Shown here: positions 43,264-52,557 of the stretch, one piece after another
Numbering within the stretch: the first letter of the stretch is position 1
Layout of the letters: each line of letters begins with the position of its first letter
Assembly: GCA_964462595.1 (NCBI GenBank)
Contig: CAYWXM010000039.1
Coordinates: 51,366 to 115,365 of the forward strand
Origin: SURF-21 sp964462595
GTDB lineage: Bacteria > Actinomycetota > Geothermincolia > Geothermincolales > RBG-13-55-18
Length of the DNA stretch: 64,000 bases
Direction: 5' to 3'
Position numbers and translations under genes: made by a program
Notes under the pieces: generated by a model
Databases searched by the model: none
What the model was told of the DNA's origin: nothing
Seen by the model: only the letters and a program-made list of their open reading frames with translations

Positions 43264-44064
43264 TCATACACCGCGGTGTATGAAATCCTCGATAATTCCC
43301 ACCACCAGGCCGGGGTATTCGTAGTTGGGGCAGTGGCCGCAGTCGGGGACGACGTGCAGACTGGCGTCCGCGAGCATGTCCCGCAGGCGCTCGGACTCGG
43401 TCGGTTTCACCGAGGGGTCGTGGTCGCCGTGGATGATGAGCGCGGGCGCCTTTATCCCGCCCAGCTCGGAGTCGAGGTCGAGGCCCCTGATCAGGCGCGT
43501 GGTCCCCACCAGGGCCTCCTTATCCAGCAGCCTGGCCTGGGCCACCGCGCCCTCCAGGAAGTCCGGCGGCAGCTTGCCGGGGTGCCGCACCGATGACTTT
43601 ATCGCCGCGGTGACTATGCGCGGCCCCCACAGGCGGTGGACGAGACCCATGATGCGGTCCAGGAAAGGGATGCGCGCCTGCCACATCAGCGCCTTCGCGC
43701 TGGCGGGCGAGTCGATGAGCACCAGGCGCTCCACGTTTTCCGGGTAGCGGGCGGCGTAGTGCATGCAGATGCTCCCGCCCATGGAATGCCCTACCAGGCT
43801 CGTTTTTTCCAGCTCGAGGGAAGCGCGCATATCGTCGATGAAACGCGACAGGCCGTCCAGGGTAAATTCGAAGCCCTCCGGGATGCCGGAGTCCGCGTGC
43901 CCCGGCAGGTCGGGCACGATGACCCGGAAACGCTCGGACAGCCAGGGCGCCATCAGGTACCACAGTGCCCCCGAGCCTATCCAGCCGTGCACCAGTATCA
44001 GGGAATCGCCCCTTCCCTGGTCGGCATAGTTTATGCGAGCCCCACCCATGCTCAACTCAGGCAT
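43264..44064 (-). CDS. Alpha/beta hydrolase
   Basis: A 266-residue alpha/beta-hydrolase. The oxyanion motif is LVHGWIGSGALW, the nucleophile elbow LVGHSMGGSICMHY, the acid near GDHDPSVKPTE and the catalytic histidine CGHCPNYEYP. Substrate unknown; ester, lactone or C-C bond hydrolysis are possible. ATG 44064 is chosen because AAAGGAGAGG lies 3-9 bases upstream. Its stop lies 22 bases before the DUF5808-like start, so it may head a leftward operon. Confidence 0.85.
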   Translation of the reverse strand: MPELSMGGARINYADQGRGDSLILVHGWIGSGALWYLMAPWLSERFRVIVPDLPGHADSGIPEGFEFTLDGLSRFIDDMRASLELEKTSLVGHSMGGSICMHYAARYPENVERLVLIDSPASAKALMWQARIPFLDRIMGLVHRLWGPRIVTAAIKSSVRHPGKLPPDFLEGAVAQARLLDKEALVGTTRLIRGLDLDSELGGIKAPALIIHGDHDPSVKPTESERLRDMLADASLHVVPDCGHCPNYEYPGLVVGIIEDFIHRGV

Positions 44065-44520
44065 GGGCCTCTCCTTTACACCCGCGGGGGCATCCCCGGC
44101 GGAACCGTCCGCTGTCAATAAAGTTATCGGAGGGGAAGGGAGATTTCAACAGCACTGGAAGATGTCCCCAGCTTCCCCCGCCGGACTCTTCACCGTTATC
44201 GCCGGGTCAAACACCTGGAAATCGAGCCTTCTGACATGCAGAGGAGCTTTTCTAAGCGGGATGGCGGCCGTTTCCTGATCCTTACCAATTCCAAGCGCAT
44301 GCCGGAACCTTGCGGTACCGGTTTAAGGGCATGTAAAGACTTTTTATGGTTATCTTCCGCCGTTTTTTGAACGTGAGTAACCAAAACGAATAAAAGATGT
44401 TATAATTTCTGAACCTCATTTCCCTCCCCGGTCGATTCCAGTGCTATTATCATAACTTATCTATCTTGACATAATTTTATAATAGTTATAATATTTTGGA
44501 GCTTGCTTGAACGTGGGGAT
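44065..44520. other. Spacer with the promoter of the pseudokinase gene
   Basis: No gene is supported. The right end holds the promoter TTGACA (44466-44471) with TAATAT (44489-44494) 17 bases away, or TATAAT (44487-44492) 15 bases away. The rest is of lower GC than average and shows no repeat. Confidence 0.5.
44466..44494 (+). promoter_or_regulatory. Sigma-70-like promoter
   Basis: A consensus TTGACA with TAATAT at 17 bases (TATAAT at 15) lies 27 bases before the preferred start. A promoter of the same form (TTGACT and TAATAT) precedes the Phd-like gene at 59265-59293. Confidence 0.6.
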
Positions 44521-46023
44521 ATGGGCCGGCAAACGACAGATCGAGGGCATATGGGCGGAGAGATCATCGCCGAGAAGTTCGCACTCCTCAAGACGCGGGG
44601 CAGCAACGGCGTGTCCAGCACCCATTTCGTGGAGGACATCCTGCTTGGGCAGCGGGCCGTGGTCAAGGTCAGCGATAAGCTGGGGGACCTGGGGTTTGAT
44701 TACCTCAAGACGTTTAACCTGGTGAGCGAATCGGGCATCCCCGGTCTTCTCATGCCCCTGGAGGGTGGGATCCTGGAGGAGGAGGCCGGCTACTACCTCG
44801 TCTTTCCCGAGCTGGGGGAGCCGTCCTTGGAGAACTACCTGCGCATGGGGGCGCCCATCACCTGTGGCGATGTCCTGGGCATGGGCAGGCAGATATTGGA
44901 AATATTGGTATCCCTCCACGACTCGGGCTTCTGCCACCTCTTCTTGAACACCCGCAACGTTTTTTACCGCCCCAGGGGTGAGGTGACGCTCAAAGACCCC
45001 GCCCTCAAGCTTGAATTCTTCCATGCCCTCATGGAACTGGTGGACGCGCCGGACTTCTCGTATTTCAGCCCGGAGGTGATGGACGGGTTCCTGCCGGGAA
45101 GCGGCATGGACCTCTATGCTCTTGGGAGGCTCATGGAGAGATGCCTGGCGGGGGCGGCCGATGCCGGCGGCTCTCCCGATGAGCCGGCGGCGCGGTGGCT
45201 GGCAGAGAGATGCCGCGCGGCCGGGGGCGATGACAGCCCCTCTTCCGCCGCGGATATCCTGCTCGATCTGGACAGGCTCCAAGCCGAGCTGAAAAAGGCC
45301 GGGGAGGCGGACACCGTGGCCTCTCGCGGAAATGACGCGGGGCCGCAGGGAAGCGTGGCGAAAAGCACCCTTTCCAGGGAACATCGCCGGCCGCGAGGCC
45401 GCGGGACAGGCGGGACCAGGAAAGCGGGTACGGCCATCGCCGCCGTCATGATCATGATACTTGCGGGCGGTGCGGCTTTCGCGTTTTTAATCGCGACCGT
45501 TGGGGGAAGAGCCCCAGCATCGGGGCGCGGGGGAGGGTCCCTGGCGGGCGAGGGCATATCCCGCGAGGCCTTTCTGGACCTTGAGCAGGGTAAGGAGGCG
45601 GTGGCGGGAGCCGGTGGCAACGGTGATACCGGAGGCGTTCAGGAGGCCGCGAAGGTAGAGGCGGTACGGGAGGAAGAGAAATCCCCCGGCGAACCTGCTG
45701 CCGCTAAGCCCCAAGAGGCGGGAGGCACTGCACCTTCCGCGGCTGACCCGGCCGCCGGCCACAGCCCCGCATCGCCGGTGGCGGCATTCTCGCTCTCTGC
45801 GGCCGAGGGGCAATCTCCCCTGCAGGTATACCTGGACGCTTCCGCCAGCTACGACCCGGACGGCTCCATAGTCTCCTACACGTGGAGCTGCGGCGGCAGC
45901 GGCGTGAGCTTCTACCACGTTTTCGAGAGCAATATCATCCCCGCTGTCATCCCCATCACCCTCACGGTCACGGACGACGGCGGGCACAGTGCGCAGGCCA
46001 CCCACTGCGTGACCCTGTATTGA
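44521..46023 (+). CDS. Membrane pseudokinase with a PKD domain
   Basis: About 500 residues. The first ~260 are a Ser/Thr protein kinase-like fold: K49 in AVVKV corresponds to the ATP-binding lysine, and GFCHLFLNTRNVF replaces the HRDLKxxN loop, losing the catalytic Asp (H139, N143, N146); the DFG position reads KDPA. A membrane segment (AIAAVMIMILAGGAAFAFLIA) follows near residue 315, then a linker and a PKD domain (YLDASASYDPDGSIVSYTW to the end). It is therefore probably a signalling or scaffold protein with an extracellular sensor. Starts at 44551 or 44503 are also possible. Confidence 0.75.
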   Translation: MGRQTTDRGHMGGEIIAEKFALLKTRGSNGVSSTHFVEDILLGQRAVVKVSDKLGDLGFDYLKTFNLVSESGIPGLLMPLEGGILEEEAGYYLVFPELGEPSLENYLRMGAPITCGDVLGMGRQILEILVSLHDSGFCHLFLNTRNVFYRPRGEVTLKDPALKLEFFHALMELVDAPDFSYFSPEVMDGFLPGSGMDLYALGRLMERCLAGAADAGGSPDEPAARWLAERCRAAGGDDSPSSAADILLDLDRLQAELKKAGEADTVASRGNDAGPQGSVAKSTLSREHRRPRGRGTGGTRKAGTAIAAVMIMILAGGAAFAFLIATVGGRAPASGRGGGSLAGEGISREAFLDLEQGKEAVAGAGGNGDTGGVQEAAKVEAVREEEKSPGEPAAAKPQEAGGTAPSAADPAAGHSPASPVAAFSLSAAEGQSPLQVYLDASASYDPDGSIVSYTWSCGGSGVSFYHVFESNIIPAVIPITLTVTDDGGHSAQATHCVTLY

Positions 46024-46095
46024 GAATTACCTTATGCGCGCTTCTCGGAGAGGCGCTGACAGGCGGTTTTTCACAACGAGCCAGAAAGGAGATGC

Positions 46096-46623
46096 ATGAT
46101 GCAGGTAATGGTACTGAGCCCGAGGAAGGTGCTGCTGGCGGGAGCCATATCGGCACTGCTCGTCGCGGGAAGCGTAATGGGAGCCCTGGCCCTGTGGGGC
46201 GTGTTCCGAGATAAGCCGGCGGTGGCCTATGGCATCGACGGCATAGGCGCGAGGCGATGGATCTTTCCCGAGGGCTATACCGGCCCCGGCTTCGAGGAAT
46301 GGATACTGATCTACAACCCGTCAACTGCAGAGGGTGGAAGTGGGCTTAAAGCAGCACCAGAGATAAGGATGTATGGTCCATCAGGTTTTATAGGAACATA
46401 TACATTTCCAGCCCTACAGCCAGGAGAGCGACGATCCGTAAACATAAACGAAGCCGCCGCTCTCTACGGCTACTCAGGCGACATATCAGTGGTGGTGCAT
46501 GTACCTCTTGAGGGAAGCGCGAGCGAGCCATTCCTCTGCGAGCGGGCTATGTACTTCAACTACAAGGGGCAGATAACCGGGGGCAGCCAGGTCTTCGGCT
46601 ACCAGGAAGGCGAGAACGAATAG
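46096..46623 (+). CDS. Secreted single-module repeat protein
   Basis: A 175-residue protein with an N-terminal membrane segment (VLLAGAISALLVAGSVMGALALW), then one ~105-residue module: WIFPEGYTGPGFEEWILIYN to LCERAMYFNYKG. The same module (EGCTRPGFETWLCLQNP ... VAERPMYFLY) is repeated four times in the following giant protein. ATG 46096 follows AAAGGAG by 5 bases. A block of codons (about 46319-46480) has AT-rich third positions unlike the flanking sequence. It probably acts in the same extracellular complex as its neighbour. Confidence 0.75.
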   Translation: MMQVMVLSPRKVLLAGAISALLVAGSVMGALALWGVFRDKPAVAYGIDGIGARRWIFPEGYTGPGFEEWILIYNPSTAEGGSGLKAAPEIRMYGPSGFIGTYTFPALQPGERRSVNINEAAALYGYSGDISVVVHVPLEGSASEPFLCERAMYFNYKGQITGGSQVFGYQEGENE

Positions 46624-46634
46624 GGGGGTGGGAA

Positions 46635-49600
46635 GTGCAAGTAAAGGCGAGGAAATCGATATATATCCTTCTTGCCGCGGCGCTCTGCCTTGGCGTCGTC
46701 GCTGCGGGATCGCAGCTCGCGGGCTCCTATCCCGGGCCAGGAGCGGGCTTCGAGGGATGGACGGCGGAGATGGCGGTCGCCCCCACCACCCCCAGGCACG
46801 CGCAGATGGCGCACGCGGACGGCCTGCTGCACCTGCTGGCGAAAGCGGGGCCAACATATATTACTACCGTGCCTCGGACGAAAGCACGCTCAACTGGACC
46901 TCGATGAGCGGCGCCTTGGACTATAATACGGCCAATTCGGCCGCCGACCCATACATCTTCGCCAGCGGAACCTACGTGGTGGCATCCTGGAAGGAATACA
47001 CCGGCTCAACCTGGGCCTTAGTGGTGGCGGTATCCTCCAACCACGGCACCACGTGGAGCAAATGGATAGACTCCAACCCGGCATGTAACAACTTCGAGGG
47101 ACACGTGTGGATAGCCGGCAGCAAGATACACGTGGCCTACGTATCCGACTACGACGCGGGCCAGGGGCGCAGGAACGAGGTCTATTACCGCCGCTTCAAC
47201 ATGAGCCTGGGTATGGAACACCTCTCCTGCCCCTCGGGGCAGCTTGACTGGGCCGCGGCCAACTACCCCTGCATCGAGGCCACCTCGGCCTCCTTCGCCA
47301 ACGTCTACTTCCAGCGGGGGAACGCTTCCCCCCGGCCCATCTACCAGTCCTACACGCCTGACTCCGGCGCCAAATGGCACCAGATGGAGCTCATACCCAC
47401 CGGGGGAGGCACCGACTTCTCCTGCCCCGAGGTGGGCGTGTGGCAGGACGGCTCCGACCGCCGCAAGATGGTGGTGGCACAGGGTTATGATGGGGCAGGT
47501 ACGCACACAGTCTATTCACACAGGTACTTTAATGGAACATGGCCGGGACATATAATGCTAGCAGATTTAGGGTCAGATGCTCCCTACCCCCAGATCTCCA
47601 CCCGCGGCACAGATATCCTGGTGGTCTACCGCCAGAGCGGGGGGACAGTTAACCACGGCGTCGCGGGACAGCTCAACGACAGCACCGGGGAGGACTCGGC
47701 CTGGCACCTTGTGGACGGCCTCTTCTACAACCTCATGGCCAGGGACCTTCCCGGCTGCGTGGACTGTTGCTCGGACGGCGCCAGGTTCTTTGCCTCCGCG
47801 GCGGGAACCGGCTCCTCCCCCTATAACCAGGTCCTCACCAAGAGGGAGGATAACACCGACCCCACAGTGTCCGTTAGCGACCCGGGCACTTACCAGAGCA
47901 AGGACTTCAACGTGACGGCCACCGCCACGGACGATTTCAATCGTGGCGCGGACTGGCTGCTCTCCCCGAGCTCCGAGCATTACGATGCCGGCATCCTCCA
48001 CGCAGATTACTATTACCGCGCCTCGGGGACGTCAGCCTGGAAGGAATGGTCCGGAGGCGCGAGGGACGCGAACGCCCCGTGGAGCAAGACGTTTCCGGCG
48101 GGATCGATAGCGGAAGGATCGTACGACTTCCGCGTGCTGGTGACCGACACCGCCGACCGGGTGTCCGAGAACATACTCACCGGGGTGGTCATCGACCGCA
48201 CCCCGCCCACGGGCGTGAACCTGCAGGTATCCGCGCCGGACGGAGAAAACGGCTGGTACGTGTCCCAGCCCGGCGTGGGCCCCGGCGTGGTAGCCCAGGA
48301 CGCGGTCTCGGGCGTCAAGCGCACCTATTACAGATACGACAGCGCCGCGGACTGGACCGTGTATTCGCAGCCCTTCGCCCTGCTGGAGGGAGAGCACGAG
48401 ATAAGCTGCTACGCGGAGGACAACGCCGGCAACGCATCCGCTCCCAAGACCTTCTCCTACAGGGCTGACTTCACCGACCCGCAGGGCGCAATCGCCTCTC
48501 CTCCCCCAGGTAATTATTACCGCAAAGAGATAGAGGCCGGGGTATCCTGCGAGGACGCGCTCTCGGGGGTGGCCGGGGTCGCCTGGCTGGTGGATGGGGC
48601 TACCCTCGCGGCGGGCTCCGGGAAGAACGCGACCCTGGATATCTCGGGCCTGGTGGACGGGCAGCATTCCCTGCAGGCGGAGATAGAGGATGCGGCGGGA
48701 AGGAAATGCCGCACCTCCCCCGTGCTTTTCTACAAGGACGTCACGCCCCCCGGCGTGGAGGTGGTGGAGCCGACGGGCTTGAACTGGGTGCGCGGCATGA
48801 TCACCGTCAAGGCCGACATCCACGACAACCTGAAGGTAGGCCGGGCCGCCTTCTACGTTGACGGAGTAAAGGTGGACGAACGCACCTCGGCCCCGTGGAT
48901 GGCCTCCTGGGACACCTCGACCGCCAAGAACGGCTACCACGCGTTAGAGGTGAAAGCGTGGGACGCGGCGGGCAACCAGGCGGAGGTCACCGCCTCCGGA
49001 GAGGTGGTCGTCTACGTGGGCAACAACATATCCGAGACCAACCACTTCGCCGAGGGCTGCACGCGGCCCGGGTTCGACACCTGGCTCTGCCTGCAGAACC
49101 CCGGGGAAGAAACGGCCTCCGTTACCGTTAACTATTATCTGGGCCAGGGTCAGGGCGCCGCCTCCGTGCGCACTTACTCGCTGGCGCCGCACTCCCGCAG
49201 CACCATCTACGTGAACGGGGACGTGGGCCCGGGCAAGGACGTCTCTATCCAGGTCACCTCCTCGAAACCCATCGTCTCCGAGCGCCCCATGTATTTCGAT
49301 TACCAGGGGACGGCGAGCCATCAGTGGCAGGGATGCCATACCGCCCAGGGAGCCCATTTTCCCCGCGGGGACTGGTATTTCGCCGAGGGCTGCACGAGGC
49401 CCGGTTTCGAGACCTGGCTGTGCCTGCAGAACCCCGAGGGGCGCGAAGCCCTGGTGGAGGTGGATTACATGATGGAGAACGGCGCCTCGCTGCGCCGCGG
49501 CTACCGGGTGGCCCCCTGGAGCCGTGATACCATCCTGGTCAACCGCGAGGTGGGGAGCGGCCACGACGTGTCCATGCACGTGAACTCCGACGTGCCCATA

Positions 49601-50314
49601 GTAGCAGAGCGCCCGGTATATTTCCTTTACCAGGGCATGTGGGACGGCGGGCATAACGTCATGGGCGCCGCCCGACCGGAGACGGAATGGTATTTCGCCG
49701 AGGGCTGCACGCGCACCGGTTTCAATCAGTGGATATGCCTGCAGAACCCGAACGAGAAAGAGACGGTGGCCAGGATCGCCTACGTCATGGAGGACGGCGG
49801 CCGCATCGAGCGGGAATACCTGCTGGCGCCGCGCTCCCGCTTCACGGTGAACGTGAACAACGACGTGGCGCGGCAGCACGACGTCTCCGCCTGCATCAAC
49901 TCCGAGTTGCCAATCGTGGCGGAGCGGCCCATGTACTTCCTCTATAACTCGACCATCGACGAGGGCTCCAACGCCATGGGGGTGTGCAGGCCGGGCTCAT
50001 CCTGGTACCTGGCCGAGGGCTGCACGCGGGCGGGGTTCGAGGAGTGGATCTGCATCATGAACCCCGGAGAGGAAGCTGCGGAGGTGGCGCTGCGCTTCAT
50101 GCTCGAGGACACCTCGCAGCGCGAGCACGTGGTCGGCGTGCCTCCGGGCACCCGGGTCACGGTGAAGGTGAACGACGTGGTGGGGCCGGAGCACGACGTC
50201 TCGTGCGAGGTGATGAGCGACCGGCCGGTTATCGTGGAGAGGCCCATGTACTCCATGTACCGGGGGTCGTGCCCCTCCGGGGACACCCTCTCCGGCTACA
50301 CTTTCAATCCCTAG
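46635..50314 (+). CDS. Giant secreted multidomain protein (sialidase-like propeller, Ig-like domains, four DUF5719-like repeats), frameshifted once
   Basis: GTG 46635 gives a signal peptide (ARKSIYILLAAALCLGVVAA) and the start of a beta-propeller. At 46847-46850 a G run reads four G; with five G the frame joins ANIYYYRASDES and stays open to 50314. Restored length is about 1,227 residues: a BNR/sialidase-like domain (YYYRASDES, GTTWSKW), three bacterial Ig-like domains (each with YYYRA or DVTPP type starts), then four ~105-residue repeats beginning EGCTRPGFDTWLCLQN and ending ERPMYF, the last at the C-terminus. Probably a cell-surface or extracellular binding protein. The frameshift may be an assembly error. 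Confidence 0.75.
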
Positions 50315-50337
50315 GCTTATCCCGCTTGGGAGGCAGG

Positions 50338-50367
50338 GGCGGAGGGTTATTCCCTCCGCCTTTCCTT
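50338..50367 (+). terminator. Intrinsic terminator after the giant protein gene
   Basis: GGCGGAGGG-TTATT-CCCTCCGCC forms a perfect 9-bp stem, followed by TTTCCTT. Confidence 0.7.
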
Positions 50368-50644
50368 CGCATCAGGCACGGCGTTTATACGTGGGTTCAT
50401 GTCCTTTTATGAGCATGGTTCAGCAAGGCAAGAGGCTGGTTTTGGTGCGGGCGGTGGTGGGGGATAATGCGAGGTAAAAGGAGATTCCCCCTCTGCGGGA
50501 TGAAATCTCCTTTGATATCGCGATGCCGAGGGAGGGCGCCGGAACCGAGCGGCGCCGGAGGCAAAACACTTGAAGCGGTGTCTTTCACCCTCTCCGTGGC
50601 CGCAGCATGTGGCAGGGTTGTCGGAAATGGAGGTCGTCTCATGA

Positions 50645-51052
50645 AAAGCGGGAAGAGCGTTTATCTCTTTCGCCACTCGGGAGTTAGGCCACGACTCCAT
50701 CGGAGTCACCACCCCCTCCAGCACATGGTACCTGGCCGAGGGGGCCACCGCCGGCGGCTTCGAGACCTGGGTGCTGGTGCAGAACCCCAACCCGGCACCG
50801 GTGACCATCGATATACGGTTCCAGACCGACCTGGGACCGGTACCGGCTCCGGGCGACCCTCCCATCACGGATACCATCCCCGCGAACTCCCGCCGCACCT
50901 ACCTGGTGAACGACTACGTGGATACGTTTGACGTTTCCACCCTGGTTATCTCCACCGCCGGAGGGTTCATCATCTGCGAGCGGGCCATGTACTGGTCTCC
51001 TCCGGGCGCCGAGCGCATACTGGGCCACGACTCCATCGGCTTCGATCCCTGA
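50645..51052 (+). pseudogene. Orphan repeat-module fragment of the giant secreted protein family
   Basis: The frame carries GHDSIGVTTPSSTWYLAEGA, TAGGFETWVLVQNPN and ends CERAMYW, GAERILGHDSIGFDP: one complete repeat module with GHDSIG at both ends. No in-frame start or signal peptide is present; a possible start (ATG 50641 with GGAGG) is in another frame. It most likely is what remains of a larger tandem-repeat gene after deletion of other modules and a frameshift. The 50368-50644 stretch before it holds no other gene. Confidence 0.65.
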
Positions 51053-51072
51053 GAAGAGGTTGTGTGTTAAAA

Positions 51073-51102
51073 GGTGGGGGCCGCAAGCCCCCGCCCTTTT
51101 TT
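51073..51102 (+). terminator. Strong intrinsic terminator
   Basis: GGTGGGGGC-CGCAA-GCCCCCGCC forms a 9-bp stem followed by C and six T. It ends transcription of the repeat-protein region. Confidence 0.85.
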
Positions 51103-51228
51103 CTCGTGCCCTGTCTCGAGGAGCAAACGGCTGTAAGCGGAGGGCCCGAATAAACCTTCAAGCATCCGGGAGGATTTCCGATAAAGTAAATGACCGGGTG
51201 GGTTTTGTTTTTTTTGAAATCGGGGAAC

Positions 51229-52155
51229 ATGGACGCGGAAAGAGCCGACGATCAGATTCAAATAGAGCTGGAGGAATTGCGCAGCCGCGTGGCCGAGCTC
51301 GAGACGGCCGACCCCCAACATAAAAGCGAGGGTTCCCCGGCCCGGAGCGGTGACTATTTCCGCAGGCTAATCGAAAACGCTTTCGACCTCATCATCGTCA
51401 TCAACCGCGACTTGACCTTGCGCTACGTCAGCCCGTCCGCGAAGCGCCTGACCGGCTTTGAGCCCGAGGAAGTGATGGGCGCGAACGCCTTAGACTTCGT
51501 ACATCCCGACGACCTGCCCGATATCGTGCAGAAATTCTCGACCGGACTCGCAAAACCCGAGCACGAGGAGCAGGTGGAATACCGCTCCCTCCGCAAAGAC
51601 GGCTCGTGGTTCGTAGCCGAGGCCAAGGCCGTGAACCTGCTCGACGACCCGGCCGTGGAGGGTATAGTGGTGAACCTGCGCGATATAACCGAGTTCAGGG
51701 ATATCGAGAGTGAGCTGAGGAAGTCCGAGGAGAGATACCGCTTCCTGGTGGAGAACTTAAACGGCGTCGTCTTTACCGTCGATACCCAGGGGACCATGCT
51801 CTACATAAGCCCGGCCATCGAGCGCATCAGCAAGTACACCCCACAGGAGCTGATCGGCAATCCCTTCATGCAGTTTATACACCCCGACGACCTGCCCGGA
51901 CTGCTGCAGAACTTCCAGAGGACCATGGGCGGCGTCAACGAGACCTACGAGTTCAGGGTGATCGACAAGGACGGGTCGCTTTTCTACGTGCATACCTCCA
52001 GCCGTCCCTTCGAGGAGAACGGGCGGGTGGAGGGGTTGATAGGCATCATGTCCGAGATCACCGAGCGCATCCAGGCGGACGAGGCGCGCAAGCGTTCCGA
52101 GGAGCATTTCCGCGCCATGATACGCAAGAACATCCACTACTACCGCGGTTCCTGA
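51229..52155 (+). CDS. Double PAS-domain protein without output domain
   Basis: A 308-residue protein. A short coiled coil (IELEELRSRVAELE) leads into two PAS domains with PAC extensions: DLIIVINRDLTLRYVSPSAK to GIVVNLRDITEFRDI, and GVVFTVDTQGTMLYISPAIE to GIMSEITERIQADE. It ends IRKNIHYYRGS right after the second PAC linker, where a kinase, GGDEF or HTH domain would be expected. The end coincides with the start of a 51-bp tandem repeat, so the output domain was probably lost, although a stand-alone PAS protein is possible. The start is uncertain; ATG 51229 is taken. Confidence 0.75.
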   Translation: MDAERADDQIQIELEELRSRVAELETADPQHKSEGSPARSGDYFRRLIENAFDLIIVINRDLTLRYVSPSAKRLTGFEPEEVMGANALDFVHPDDLPDIVQKFSTGLAKPEHEEQVEYRSLRKDGSWFVAEAKAVNLLDDPAVEGIVVNLRDITEFRDIESELRKSEERYRFLVENLNGVVFTVDTQGTMLYISPAIERISKYTPQELIGNPFMQFIHPDDLPGLLQNFQRTMGGVNETYEFRVIDKDGSLFYVHTSSRPFEENGRVEGLIGIMSEITERIQADEARKRSEEHFRAMIRKNIHYYRGS

Positions 52156-52262
52156 TCCGTTCCCGCGCATGCCGGGCAAGAAGGACCACTACTACCGCGG
52201 GTCCCGATGATGCGGCCGGGCGATACGCAGGAACATCCACTACTGCCGCGGTTCCTGATCCG
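52124..52262 (+). repeat. Three imperfect tandem repeats, period 51-52 bp, overlapping the PAS gene end
   Basis: The core GCAAGAACATCCACTACTAC (52124-52143) recurs with changes at 52176 and at 52227, each followed by CGCGG and GTTCCTGAT-like sequence. The first unit supplies the last residues and stop of the PAS protein. The 295 bases after the array (52263-52557) contain no supported gene, only a small GGCCG-rich hairpin. Confidence 0.65.
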
Positions 52263-52557
52263 GCGCTCGGGCAAGCGAAAGCCACGAAACCGGCCGTAGC
52301 CGGCCGGCGGATACATATCGGTAGAAGGTTCCGAATGTCACCCGCTGCGTCTTCCCGCCACCGGAGGCTGACACTCACCCGATGCCGGAGAGGGCTACCC
52401 GCGCCTGCGCAGGAGAACATGTTGCGTAAACCCTCCGCGATGGTGGGATAATGGATAAGGCGGTTTGGTATTGCAGGAATACGGGGCGAGAAAGTAGATG
52501 GGCGACATGCTTTTCTGCACGCCGGGAGGGTGTGAGTCTTAAGGGGGTGGAGGGAAG

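Noticed and set aside
52263..52330. Possible cyclic-di-GMP (GEMM) riboswitch: AAAGCCACGAAACCGG-like segment
   Set aside because: The other conserved GEMM parts (GGCAAACC and the second stem) are not present, so the match is too weak.
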